Positions 24,871 to 38,410 of a stretch of 64,000 nucleotides of DNA are shown here, one piece after another. The stretch spans positions 1 to 64,000 of the forward strand of contig JBAMDO010000083.1 in the NCBI GenBank assembly GCA_037074765.1, written 5' to 3'. The notes under the pieces are model-generated. The model saw nothing but the letters and a program-made list of their open reading frames with translations, was not told the origin of the DNA and did not search any database. The number at the start of each line of letters is the position of its first letter. Positions within the stretch are counted from its first letter, which is position 1. Made by a program: the position numbers and the translations under genes. Origin of the DNA: Mansonella perstans (taxonomy: Eukaryota; Nematoda; Chromadorea; Rhabditida; Onchocercidae).

Positions 24871-26174
24871 CTTTTCAAGTGAACAAAAAATTGAAATCTG
24901 TCAAAAGTTTTTGAACAAACACATATAAAAAATTTTCAATCCATAATTCATTATATATGTATATACACATATAATTTGTATTTGAATGGTAATGTAAAAT
25001 TTTTAGGAAATAATTTGAAGTTAGAAAAACCTACGAAAGTTGCAAAATATGGAATAACAAATCAAAGTTGAAAAATTATTTGATAAAAAGCATTTTTTGA
25101 TTAATAGATCAGTCAGATCATGGAGCTCATTTCGTCGTATGTTAACCGAAAAAGATGACAGCGGAAGGAAAAGACGTCTGAAATAAACCATTGATAGTAA
25201 CCATCAAATCATTTTATTTAATTCACCTGCTGATTAGGCTATCGGTGTGCGGTTGATATTTCTGATGCTTGTGATAAAACCCAAACTGTTGAAGCGAAAT
25301 GAAACATCAAATGCAGCAATGTTGCAGATCATCTGTTCCTTTGGCAAAATTCATATACACTCGAGATATAGCAACTTTTGATTTCCTAAAATTCGATGAC
25401 AGCAATCACTCAAAAGTAATTTTTGTTTATGATAAAATTTCAATCACCTTTTTTTGCATAGCTTTAATAAATTAAAAATTTCAGATTATTGATAGCCTGA
25501 TCAGCAGATGAACTAAATAAATGTTATGAAAATTGTGAGTCTTTTTTTTTAAGAACCCATTTGCTGCAGCAATTCAATGGGCCGATATTGGCCCGATGGT
25601 CTTAATCTTGATGTAATAATAAAACTATTTCATATCGAAATAGCGGGGAAAACAACGGTAATCTGACAGTGAGGTGACTTATATTGTCCGTGCCTAAATT
25701 TAAAGACTTTTCTATTACAGTGATGGTGGTAGAAGGTAAAGACGTGAAATAAAATAGAGAACACCAATTAATACGTGAAATAGAAGTGAATAGAACTCGA
25801 TCATCAAGTTATTCCAGCAGCACTCGATCAATCAAAATCTGGAATACTAATTTGAAGTGCACAAATTTAATTTAATCTAAAAAAAAATTTTTAATTTGGA
25901 ATCGATTCTTGCAATACATTTTAGTTTCGTTTTTTAGCTAACTTTTGAACTCAAATTATTTGCGTTGTAGATAATATTTGGGTAATTTGAATAATCAATT
26001 AACAAGGTTTTTGTAGCTTGATAAATTGATAAGATTATTGAATTGCTTATTTAGATAATAAAATGAACAAAGAATTATGGAACAAAAGAATTGTCAAATT
26101 ATTGAGTGCTATGAGTGTCGGAAAAACCGAATTCGGGAAAGTGATTTGCTCTTAGTGTAAATTAGTAATTCTCT
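24871..26174. other. intergenic
   Basis: Upstream region of the minus-strand ENPP-like gene. AT-rich; no exon, tRNA or repeat supported. Confidence 0.5.
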
Positions 26175-26607
26175 TGTAACACTCGTTGTGACATTTTTTG
26201 CCTATGTAAATCACATTCTGTTATTGTATCACATCAAAGATACCGCCGTTGTAACTTATCCACAGTGAACCATAATTAATTCAACTCCCTTTTCATTGTG
26301 ACCTTACGACCTTTGTCTTAAATCATTAATCCCGCCTCCTCTACGACTATATATAGACTCTCGATCCTCAAACCGTACATTCGTACATTCGTACATTCGT
26401 ATATTCATACAGTCATACATACATTCATTCATTAATTCCTTACTTCATTTACTTACTCACTTATTCCTAATCCAATTTTTTCCTCCTACATCAAATATCT
26501 ACGTTTGCGTTTATTAATATTTTTAATAAAAGTTTAATTACCCAAGTGTGAAGTATCCAAATCCGAGCTCGGCAAAGATTATCTGGCAGTCATTGTATTT
26601 CACGACA
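26175..26607 (+). mobile_element. LTR-like sequence (retrotransposon long terminal repeat remnant)
   Basis: Runs from TGTAACACTCG to CACGACA (TGT...ACA ends, ~433 bases). It contains a TATA-like CTATATATAG at about 26347, a (GTACATTC)n stretch after it, and an AATAAA at 26525-26530 that could serve as poly(A) signal. In the inverted copy to the right, the same 3' boundary is followed by TTTTGGTGCAACGAGG, the kind of primer-binding-site and leader sequence that follows a 5' LTR. Assignment to a BEL/Pao or Gypsy family is not possible from this alone. Confidence 0.5.
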
Positions 26608-26960
26608 AATTTTGGAGTGAGATCCATTTGTCGTACTTCATCGAGGAGTCTCTCGAGATTCGCTTTTACCGATTTCGCTCTGACAGTTATACTCTTATAA
26701 CTGTCAGAGCGAAATAAGACGTACTTCACCTCGTTGCACCAAAATTTGTCGTGAAATACAATGACTGCCAGATAATCTTTGACGAGCTCGGATTTGGATA
26801 CTTCACACTTGGGTAATTAAACTTTTATTAAAAATATTAACAAACGCAAACGTAGATATTTGATGTAGGAGGGAAAAATTGGATAAGGAATAAGTGAGTA
26901 AGTAAATGAAGTAAGGAATTAATGAATGAATATATGAGTATACGAATGTATATGCCATAA
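26395..26960. repeat. large fold-back inverted repeat (~270-300 bp arms)
   Basis: The left arm (about 26395-26691) and right arm (26696-26960) are reverse complements around a 4-base centre. The inner 19 bases (26673-26691 / 26696-26714) are perfect. The left arm carries about 20 extra bases near the centre, and a few substitutions are scattered elsewhere. Both arms carry the 3' half of the LTR-like sequence head to head. The 63-codon open frame on the minus strand at 26538-26729 lies inside the palindrome and is not a gene. Confidence 0.88.
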
Positions 26961-29900
26961 ACAACAAAATTCTGTCATACAAATTTAATTATGCCTCAGT
27001 TCCACGCCTTAGTCTTTTTCCATCTAGAAGATAATAATTGTAAATCTTTTCCTTAAAAACAAAATGAATGAAGAAAGAAAAAAAAATTAAAGATGAGCTG
27101 CTGATTTTGATTTGATTTTAAAATTTCAAAATTTCTCATCTGAATTAAATCGATATGCAAGTATAGATATGTCAAACATTATCTGTTTAAACTAACATGC
27201 AAAATCACTGATTCATTAAAGGACTGAGCAAAAGTAAACTTACAAGACCTTAATGAATTTCTTTTAGAAAAAGAAAAATAAAAAACAAAACAAAACAAAA
27301 AGCAGAAATAAAAGGAGTCGACGATATTGTTTATCTTACGAAAAAAGATTACTCTTTTTGACCGAACAATTGTTCAAATTTGAATGATGAAATGAAGCGG
27401 TTTTACCAAAATGATCCGGTTCATCGTCTTGTTTACACCTATTGACCGTTTAAATTTAAAGTGTTTTGTTGAAAGCATTATATTTGCAAATCGATTGATG
27501 CAGAAGCTATGAGCTCCAACTTTCATTTAATGAAATTCCATATAATTTAAGCTATTAATGCTTTGAAGAAAAAAATCTGTTAAGGAAGTTAATAAAAGAT
27601 GATGAAATGAAATGTTAATTTTATAACAGCATATTTTTATAACATTTATTAATTCTGCTCTAGTTCTATGTGAACATTAATAAATCTAGAAAATTATCAA
27701 CACTTTTGCATATTCAAAATTACTTTTTAGAAAAGAAAATTATTTCAGAAAAAGAATTTGGCTAATTTTTTAATTTAGTTTTGAGGTGTTTAAAAATTTA
27801 AATATATTTGTGGCCACGCTAAAAAACAAAATGATTGAATGCGCCAGTTTGCAATATAGCAAAATATAATTTATTCTGGTTTAAAAAAATTTTCAAATTT
27901 AATCATTTGACGTAAAAAAAAGGTCAGCTAAATATTTCTCAACTACAGAGGAATATATAGCGTATAATGTTTATTGGTAAAATACTACAGAGGAAGTTCG
28001 CGTACTTAGTTCAAGACATAACTGTTCGTCGGATATGATTGAATAACAGCCGTTCCAGTAATTTTTTAAATTTGTCCGTTGGAATGGCTGCAAAATCAAA
28101 CAAATGTCTTAAATTGTAGGAAATTATATTGAAAACAAACCATTTCAAATTTGCTTTCAAATTCTGAAATCAATTCAGTTATTTTCTATTAAGAAAAAAG
28201 AGATGTATCTTGAATTCATAATTGAATCGGCGATCACTGGTCGAGAATGCTTCAATAGTAAGTTAAAGTCAAAATTTATTACTTTAATCGGCAGGTCCTA
28301 ATTTTTCACTAGCATATTTAAAAATTCAATAAGACTATAACAATCATAATTCGAGTTTCAATTTCTTAGAATTGACCGAAATTTTAAAAAAAATGAAAAA
28401 GTAAACAATGATTCAGTGCAGAAGAAGACTTATTTTACTGTTCAGTATCAGCTCAGCCAGTTTGCTTGCACAACTCAAAGCTTGTTCGCATCTGTCATTT
28501 TTTCCTGCTCACCAACTGACACTGAAATTAAACACCTTATTTTAACTGCTTAACTGATTTATTTATACTATTTAGTGGAATTTTCAAAAATTTTTTTTAG
28601 TTAGCACTAATCAATACCTAAATTTGTTGAAATTCTATCACCAAATATTAAAAATGGTCTGATTAAAATTTTGGATCGAAAAAAAAGTAAAAACAAAGAT
28701 AATGAATGCACGATATGATGTTCAGTAAATGTCATCTTATGAAACTTCACCAACTCTCAATATGACCAGGAATGGTATGGGTTTTGATTTTTCGATAAGA
28801 GATCGCAGTACACTGTTCCATTAAAGCGTTAATGTATTTGTGTATGAATAGTGTTAAATTGTAGTTTTAAAAACTTGCTTATCTTTTTCACTTCTTACTT
28901 AGAAGATATGAGCATAATTCCCATTATACATTACATAAATTAAACAATACAAATTTGCCAAAATAGTTATAAAATCAATAAAAATTGTCAAATGTTATTT
29001 GCATGCTAATTTATTAGAATTGAACAAGACTTTCGATCATTAATTTATTGGACAAAGTAAGCTTAATAATTGTGTCATTTGTTTAACACTTTTTAAAATT
29101 TGTTTTATTACACTCTTCTAACAAATTGAATAATTGAAGATGTTGAGTGATAACAAAACGATTATTAATAACTTATCAGTATGCAACAAAATAATCACTG
29201 AGAAACATTTTATATCACATTGTGAATTCCAAAATTGGCGTATCATATGCGGAAATTCTTAAATTTTAAGAATCATCGCCCATTTGCTTGAAGCATTTCT
29301 TTGTGGGCATTCAAAAAATTCAAGCCAAGATTGGAGTGCCGTGATGTAAATCAATGTAATTTTTAAATCCTGTTTAATTTGCAATAACTGAAATTATCTG
29401 AGTTAGAGAGTTCTTTAATTGTTGAAAATTAAATTCAGACACAACGCTTGCAATAAAATTATCATATATTTAAAATTTCTGTGAAAAAATGAAAAATCAG
29501 CATTAACTTGATGTTATAATTACGATGAAAAGGATGAATTGCTTGTTAAAACTATTATACGTTATTCTAAGAGTTAAATTCATTTACATTTTTGATATCA
29601 AGCAGAAAAGAGAACATGACCTATGACACACTAGTCATCGCGCAGACCTGGAAAACAAATAGACAGCTAAGGTACGTTGTTAATAAATGCATTCTGTATA
29701 ACTAAATGTTAAATTCAAATGCCGCAATTTTGAATAGTAAATAAGTTTAAATAGTAAACACTGTGATGTTTTTCTTAATTAAAGAAATTATTTCCAAGGA
29801 GTTCAACAAACAAATCGCTACATTTCAAGACACTATTTCTTTTTCGCACTTCATATTGAGCATGAACAATCTTTAACAGTCTTCAACATTGAATATCACT

Positions 29901-32900
29901 GGATAAGTTAAGTTTATGACAACTGTAAGCATTAGCATTATTCCAGTTTATTTACAGAAACCAAAACACAATGAGTATTTAACGAATTTCGACACTGCTG
30001 TACGAAACATTAATTATGCACCAAATAATAGCATTACGAGTTCCATAAAAACAAATTAATTATATACAAAAATACTATTATGGATTGCAGATTTCATTTC
30101 ATTGCTAAATGTTATTTGCTTAATTTCAACTTTAGGGAAAAAAGTGCTCTTCTACATATGAACTTAAATAATTAATAACAAATATTACTTATAAATTTTT
30201 CAAATTTGATGAACAATTCATAAAAAATTTTGTCAGATGTAGTAGTATTATAACGTTAGGTGATACTAAGGAAATTTCAAAATTACAAACAGCATCTTCT
30301 GAAATTTTTGACAGGCAAGCTAGATATGTCGCATAAATTCATGCACATTATTCTGAAATGCACAAAAAGCAGCATACAATTGTGCACTGAACGTTGCACG
30401 AGTAATATATTTGCTAGACTGGCCAGATTAATTGTTTTTATCAAATTCAATCATATTTTGACAGAATGATATGAATATTTACATTAATTCTGTTTTATCA
30501 AAACGTCGAATTATCAGAAAAGAGTGATTGTCATCTTTGATCATTTTTTTTTCTTCCGTTCTTTTAAAATTTTTATGCAATCTTTATCTTGCTTGCGATT
30601 TTTTTTCACACGAATTTTGTTTCGTGTTATAAGTAGACCTTCCACATTATGCTAAAACTTCATCAATAATGTTCAGTTTTTTTCTTGTTTTTTAAAAAGC
30701 TCCGATTAAATTATCACTTCTTTGTTAGAATAAAATTTTATGGCAATTTCGAAATAAAAAAAATTCACAAACAAATAACAATCAATTGAAATAGCTCAGA
30801 AGATAGAAAAAATTTAAGCTTCTCTTATCTCAGAAAAAAAAAAAACTTTTTTCTATAGAATGCAATTTATAGCTCACCAAAGACTATTTAAAACCTGAAG
30901 TTCTGTGATAGAAAGTAATGTTTGAATTCATCCAATTTCACTCCACTTTGACAACAATTCAACAAGTTATTTCATTTATTTACAGCATTTATCCATCCTA
31001 ATTTAACATCTCATTTTCCTTTTTAACTTTTTTTTTGCTTTTTACTCTATGACGTACTTACCGCTTTCCGAATTCGTAAAAAATTGCTAATCCTTGTCCT
31101 TGGCTTTTGTCTGCTTGGTCAGTTTAAATCAACTTAGCCAATATTTTCACATCTTCTTTTCTTCAATTCATCCTTTAAGTTAATTAACTTTTCTGTGTCC
31201 TTTTTTCTGCTGAACGTCATTTAATCACCATGCATTACTTAACTCCTTTGGGTGAATGCTTAGGGAAAATAAAATCTCTTATTTTTATTTTCAATGTTTT
31301 TAGTTTCAAATAACTAAAATTGCCTGACTTCATCTAATTCAACAGTAAGATTTCAAATGCAAATCTAATACGATTTAGAAAATTATAAAAAATGTTATAT
31401 GAAGTTTTTTAAACGAAATACCAAAATCTTACGGTAATTTCTTTTTATTCATAAAATCAGCCACCGTAAAGATGACAAAGCCAACTGAAAGCTGTTATAA
31501 ACTACACTATTTTATGAGTAAGCTTTTTTTCTTTATCTTTTTTTCAATAATTTTATCAAAAAAAAAGCTAACTTTATTCTTCATCAAAAGTTCATAGGAA
31601 AATTTAAACAAATTAATGTACTAATCCGAAGTACGCGGAAAAATAAGGCAATTGTTTTTAGCTTGTCATTTACTACAAATGAAAATAAATAATAAAGTTA
31701 TTTTCATTATTTAAATGACGATTTTTTTTTGTCACAGTAATTTTCAGGGATTAAAGCTTAATGCTAATGGTTTTGATGAATCAGTTATTTTAGTTTCTTG
31801 ATGATTTTTTTGTTGCTTTTCTGTCACAGATTGAAGTAGCGCTAAAAATTTTGATGATTGGGTAAAATTTTTTAAATTTCATCAAGTTAGACAAAAACTA
31901 ATCGGTAAAAAAAATTTATGACACGCCTGAAAGAAAGTTAAATTATTGATTAAATTAGTGCATATCATACAGAGAATTATTAACGATTCAGTTTCTTTCT
32001 TTTTTTTTTTTTAATTTCAAACGAATTGAATTGAGTGGTACTTGAAATGATGGCAAGAGGTTCGGCAAATGGCAGTTTAAAACGTCATCAATGTCAATTA
32101 TTCTTGAGATTAAGGAAAAACAAATGCCTTTTCACACTGATTCCTTCGAAGATCATTTTTTTTCACTTTTTTAGAAATACTTGTTATTACCACTGATAAT
32201 AAAAAAAAATCGACAACTTCTGATCCATTGATGAAAAATTTTTTGAGATGACTTCCAAATCATAAAACTTCGAATTATTTAATTTATGTAAAAGAAGAAA
32301 AACTCTACATTTCGCAGTGTTCAGTCCTTTTTCGCCGGTTAAAGTTAAATGAAAATGCGTATTTTTTTTTTTTTTTTGAAAATATCATATAGAGAATCAA
32401 CATGAAAGTTAAACTTTAAAAAAAAAAAAAAACGCAAATAATATGAAAGTGATGGAAATTATAGAATGAAATAAAATTATATTTGGAAGTGGCAGTGGAA
32501 CATGAAGTTGTCAACAGAAAAGATTCAAAATTAAATATACTTTTTTGAAAAAATTCAAAAAATTAGAGCGATGATAGCACCGCAGTGATAAGATTGATGA
32601 TAATACTTGGAAGATTAGTCCAGTATCACTGCAATAAAAAAAAATTCACATTTTACTAGTCTTATTGTAATATCACTAAACGTTGGATGAAAGATAGCGA
32701 GATGAAAGATTTAACACCTTGATGAAAGATTTAACACCTGTTCGGTGGTATCCATTGACGTAATAGCCATTTCATTAATTTGTCTAAATTATGGTCTAAT
32801 ATCTTAATGGACTATTCGTGCATACATTCGAAAGAAATATATGACACAACAAAAAAATTCCCAATGAAAATGATTTTAATTTTTATATTTTAATTTCTAA

Positions 32901-35746
32901 CAAATTAAGTTATTATTCATTCCAATAAATATTTTGGTTTTCTTTTCATTTTGAATTTGCTGTTTTCATTTTCCCATAATTATAAAACTACTGCACTTTA
33001 TTTTTACTCAAAAAATGCAATGATTTAATCAAACTGCAAAATGATAATGTTTGTGTGCAAGCAAATAATTTATTAACAAGATAATTGCTTCATAATATCT
33101 ATTATCATCATTAATTTACTGCGTTGGCTTTAGTGACATAGCAATTATCATTAATTAGTTATTATTTTCTTTCATTAGTTTCAGGTTAGTGTTAACAAAT
33201 AATCATCATCCGTTATGAGCAGTCAAAATACTAACTAACTGCGATTTAATTCGTAAAAAGCATTAACCAAATAAATTTTTCTTCTTTTTCTCTTTTTTTT
33301 TGGTAAACATGTTTTGAAAATGAAATTCATTAGTATGAAAAGGAAAAGAAAAGGCAATGCATTTGTGAATGATATTTACCGAGATTTCTGTTTCAATCAT
33401 TAACATTTATTTCTTTTCACTGTCATTTAAAAAATATTCTTCAAATGCTTATTTTCACATTAAAAATGTAACTTTTTCGAATTTAACAGATATTCATCTC
33501 AAGCAGTTGGATATTTGTCAATTTCTCCACATTGACATTTGATGCTTTGTTTCGTTTGACAAATATTTCTTCTTCCCTTTCTTTTTTTCTTTCATTTTTG
33601 TTACTTCAAAATAAATTTAACATATCTATTTATATCAGCGACAAAAAAGATTTGGGAAAAATTGGGAAAAAAGAATTGAATTAGGACGGTTTTGTTCAAC
33701 GTTTATGCTTATTTTTGAAAATTAATTAAATACAATTCCTTGTTCAACTGATAGTGCGATTTCTTGAGATCTTTTTTTCTACAGTTATTAATTTAATTGC
33801 TAATGTTCCTTTCCTAAAATTTAGAAATTAATTTTAAATGAGTCATTAACTGGTTGTAATTCGACAAAAAGCATGAAACTAGTGCAATTACATTAGGTAA
33901 ACTTAATAATAATATGGCATATATCATCAATTTTAATCTGCAAATACTTTAACTCGTTGTATTAAAAAATTTATGATAATGTTATCATTCGCTGACTACA
34001 CTGACCATTGCTACAAATCAATGATGTTACTTTCGGAATATTGCAGAGAATTTAGAAGTTTAAAGAATATTTGTTGTTGATCAAAGCTTTTGATCCAAGG
34101 GCAAATGTTACAAATCACTAATTTCTTTAATTCATTACCGATCTATTGTGGCAAATGTTATAAAGCCTTGAAGTTTTGCTGATTCAGTCGGTCTGTAGTG
34201 CAATGTAGTTACGAAGGTATTATTTTTCATGCTTATTTAATTTCAGCCTGAATGATTTTGGTTCGCACTATTAAAATGAAATCAACTACTTAGAATTATT
34301 TTTTTTCAATTCAATGATTGATACATATGTTTCGTTTTTTTTTTCGGTTGAAAAAATACACAAAATTCTAAAATTAATAATAAGAGAAAATTGAAGGGAA
34401 ATAAACTGATGTAATCTTTTTGTTCCTGATCCAGTTGGAAAAATCAAAGTAATGCTTGGTTTAAATTTTTTGTTGTTAAAACTTTATAGTTACGAGTTAG
34501 CAAAAAAAAAAAAAAATTGAATATGTGCCAAAAGTTTTATTCAAAGTGTTAATGAAGCATATTTGTTAATAATACCGTTATTCTTTCAAATTTGCGTTGT
34601 CATCATTATGTGACATTCATTTAATTGTGAAGCAAGCTGGTGAGCAAATGACACAATGATTCGAATTTAGTTCAAAATCTGATATTCAATAATTGGACAC
34701 ATATAATTATATTCGAAGAAATTTCTTTGTGCTCCAACATTACGAATCTTTTTTTTTGTTGTTAAATTTACTTCAGTTTTTCTCACGCTTTAGTTGTAAT
34801 TCATTGTTATCATCAATAAATCTCATAAAGAATAATAGAAATTAGGATCAAAGCAGAGGTTAGTGATACGAAATTATGAAAATAGATGCTATGGATGAAC
34901 AAAAATAATTATGTACTATACGTATACTATGTGCGTCAAGTACGAAAATGAAAACTGTTCTGATAGTTCTGAAAGAAGTTGTTTTGTGACATTCATTTAA
35001 CGAATCCAGAATTGATTGCAATAATGAAAAAGAAAACGAAAATTTGAATTATCAAACATTCAGTAGAACCACGTAAGATTTATTACTATGGCTTTGCTAT
35101 TTCAAATTAACGCTAATATGAAGGAAGATTTTGAGAACTTCAAAATTCACCAAAAAATACGTATGTAAGTGAAATGGCTTCAATATTTTCATATAAACTC
35201 ATCCGCTCCTCTATTTTTCACAATTTTCAAGCTCCCCCTTGTTTTTTTTTTTCGTTTTTTCCATAAATTTTTTTCTCGCAGAAATCTCATCGAGGCAATG
35301 TAATCTCCGAACCAATCAGCAGCATATCTTTTCATTTAATTTTCATGTTTTCCTTTCGAAAACTTTTATTCCCAATTTGTACTAAAGTATTTTATTGATC
35401 TTTCAAGAGATTTTCATTTGGGACAGAAAATGCTGCTATCACTGGGGGTTAATCTCTTTGTAGAATAATAGAATTGTAACACAATGCAACTTCTCAATTG
35501 TTATCATTGATATATTCCAGCTTATCATGTGATTCTTCGCAAGCTTTTCGTATTTTGCTAATTGATAAGGTGTATTTTGGAAATATGAAACTTGCAGGTA
35601 TCAAATGCAACTTAATGTAAATGATAATGTCTTCGGACGCTATATGCGTTTCAGCAAGCACAATGCGATTTATTTACAGAACAAAACAAAATGCAATCAC
35701 AGAAGCACTCAGTGATAAAAGATCAAAAAAGTAACGAAATTTAAAA
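26961..35746. other. 8.8-kb AT-rich gene desert
   Basis: No exon with family signal, tRNA or rRNA was found. Long A and T runs are frequent. A 20-bp tandem duplication (GATGAAAGATTTAACACCT twice) lies at about 32701-32740. The open frame at 30260-30469 lacks splice partners. It may hold distal regulatory DNA of the downstream GPCR, but nothing in the sequence shows that. Confidence 0.45.
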
Positions 35747-38410
35747 ATGATTAAAGAACTGTTCGATTCTAACGGAGTGATTTGTGCGATAGGAGGAATT
35801 TATATATTTACTGGAATTGCTGGTTCATTGTGCAATTTGACAACATTACTAATGATCACATGTTGTCGGATGTATCGTTTATCAGCCTATACTATTATGG
35901 CTAATCTTGCATTGGCCGATGCTATTATGCTCATTATTGCTGGTTTCGTTTGTGGCCTCAAGATCATCCAGGTGCCTTTTCTCAATTACGACAATGCTGC
36001 CAATAATAATTCTATTGAACTTTTAAACAGCAGCTATAAAAACATGGTTGACCTCACAACTTTAAGGACGGTTAAATTCAAAAGTGAATTGTACAATATA
36101 AATAGAAGCCAGTTCAATATAATTCCGCAAGATTTACATTTTTCTGTATTTTTGTTATCATTCCTTGAAATAGCTGCCTGGATGGCAGGAATAATAAGTT
36201 ACACATTACTGGGTATCAATCGTTGTATTGCGATTTGTTTCTATCATACATGTGCTAAAAGAATCAATCGAGTTTCATTTGCGCTTATGGGCTGTACAGC
36301 AACATGGATTATCGGAATTATTGCAGGTTCATCAATTACGTTTCAGTAATAATTCGAAGTGAATAGATGATCGGAATTCAAATTTCCTAAATTCAAATAT
36401 CACAGAATTGAGGAAAAAAAGAAAAAAAGAGGAAAAAACAGGCTTAAATAATTAATTATCAAACATTAAAGGGTTTTTAAAACTGCAAGCAAGGAAATAA
36501 TATTTATTTTCCGTCTCAAATAGCTTTCTGTGTTTTCTGTAATACTTTGAGTAAACGATATATATTGTTGGATAATGTACATTTTGATGTTTTATCATCT
36601 CCCTCCTAATCATTGCTACCGTCTCATTTTTATTTTATCTGACATAAAACTAAGACTTGGCCCATCAAACTTTAGGTCTTTACCTTTTGCTTTATTCTTC
36701 AAGTAATAGTTTAATTTTTTAGCTTGTATCGGAACAATGCCTATACCAGTAATAGGTATGCGTACTGATATGTGGACAGTGAGCTTTTTAAATATATCTG
36801 AAAGAAGATCTGGTGATTTTTTGGTATTTCACTTTTTCTTTTGAAAGATCTAAAGTAATTACAACTTCAAGAAAAAAAAGAAAAGAAAAAGTGAACCAGA
36901 AGTTATTTCTAAAATAAAGCCTTTTACAGCATCATTTATGATATTTGAATTATCCATCAATTTTGGAAACATATTAGTGCAGTGGATATGCTCTTTAATG
37001 GTGCTTAAAAAAATATATAAAGTTCGGCATAAAATTAATTGTAACAAATTGAATATTGGCAGCAGTAAAAGATTTACAAAACAAGTAAGGTATTTTTGAC
37101 GTAATACATTAAACATATTTCTAGCAGAGTGGTACTGCTACTACTGCAATTGCAATTATAACATGCACCAATGAGGTTTTTGTTATCTTTTGTACGAAAA
37201 TAGAATTACAAATAAAAGATTTATTACTTTTCTTCTTTTCAGGCTCGTTTAACATTTCAATTTTTTTATCCATCACTCATTTGTACTATTTCTTCTATTA
37301 TATTTTTTGTTAAACCATTTATGATTGATTTATTGACCAATTGGCAATATGTATTTCTACATTTGGTAAGACAATCTTGCAAAAATCGAATAGCTTTTTC
37401 GCCGTTAATTAATTAATTGCTTGTTTTGTGGAGAGATGCAAGTAAATTGCGAAATGTAACTTGTAATGACGACTGTAATTACTGCCAATGACAAAAGCAC
37501 TGGTGGTTCAATTGATCGACATCCAGGCTTATTTGAAAGTCGTTTTACCTCTCATAAAGCGATGAAGTTTTCTCATTGCGGTGAATATATCAACTTCACC
37601 TTAACATTAATTACTGAATGTTATGTAAATTGTAATGCAATTTACTTCCAATTTGCAGTAAATAAAAAGAATTGATTAAAATTATTGTTACTTAATAGCA
37701 TGTGTACTATTTATAGGTTTGGCTATGTAATTATGTGTGTAATCCATTTATTTATGCATATTTCAATGAACGTATGCGTTTAACCTATAGGCAGTGGTTA
37801 ACATGCTCATCATTACGAAAATGTTTCAGTAGATTTGAGAAGCACTATACGCTAAAACACGGGGAATTTCTTCGACTATCAAGGTAGGACCTTAAAAAAG
37901 ATTTAAATTAGAATAATTGTAATGATTTAATGATTTTTTTAATCTGATTTAGATTTGATCAAATAAGAGAATAACTTTAGAATAAGATTTAGATAGTAGA
38001 AAATAGAAAAATCTAAACAAAATCAATGAATTAAACTGCAATATAATATGTGTTACAGGCGATTAAATGTAGCTACATCAAAAGTAAGAAATTCATGTCG
38101 GCGTGGTCGAAGCAATCGGAATGATTTCTTACGGTCAAGTTTACAGATACAAAGTCGTGATTTTGAACAATTCTGTGAGATGATGTTAAGCGTCAATACC
38201 TCAAATGAAAGTAGCGAAGGATGGACGGAAAGTAATAGTGATATGGAAGCGGAACCAATCATTACAGCGATCCATGCAATACCACACACATTGCAACATA
38301 ATAACATTATGCATACTGAAAAAAACATTGAATTATATTCGCTTGTTTTCGATTTTGGACGTCAAACAGTGAAACGATGGGCTAATTTTGCTAAGAGTAC
38401 AAGCTTTTAA
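35747..38410 (+). CDS. orphan rhodopsin-like GPCR
   Basis: Exons: 35747-36326, 36723-36812, 36930-37084, 37125-37175, 37243-37365, 37717-37883, 38059-38410; in phase, 505 residues. The first exon covers TM1 (GIAGSLCN), TM2 (LALADAIML), TM3 and TM4. TM5 is the exon at 36930 (FELSINFGNILVQWICSLMV), TM6 is in the 37243 exon, and TM7 has NPFIYAYF, a clear NPxxY. Odd points: DRY is replaced by NRC; no Cys lies at the top of TM3; and a ~60-residue insert with possible N-glycosylation sites (NNS, NSS, NRS) separates TM2 and TM3. The C-terminal tail is long, basic then acidic. It resembles nematode peptide or chemoreceptor-like class A receptors. Ligand and subfamily are unknown. Confidence 0.82.

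Noticed and set aside
26538..26729. 63-codon minus-strand frame with protein-like sequence
   Set aside because: It lies in the fold-back palindrome and LTR-like sequence and crosses the symmetry centre.
30260..30469. 69-codon plus-strand frame in the gene desert
   Set aside because: Isolated, with no splice signals in phase and no family similarity.
36859..37116. 85-codon minus-strand open frame
   Set aside because: It is the antisense of the TM5 exon and adjacent intron of the orphan GPCR.
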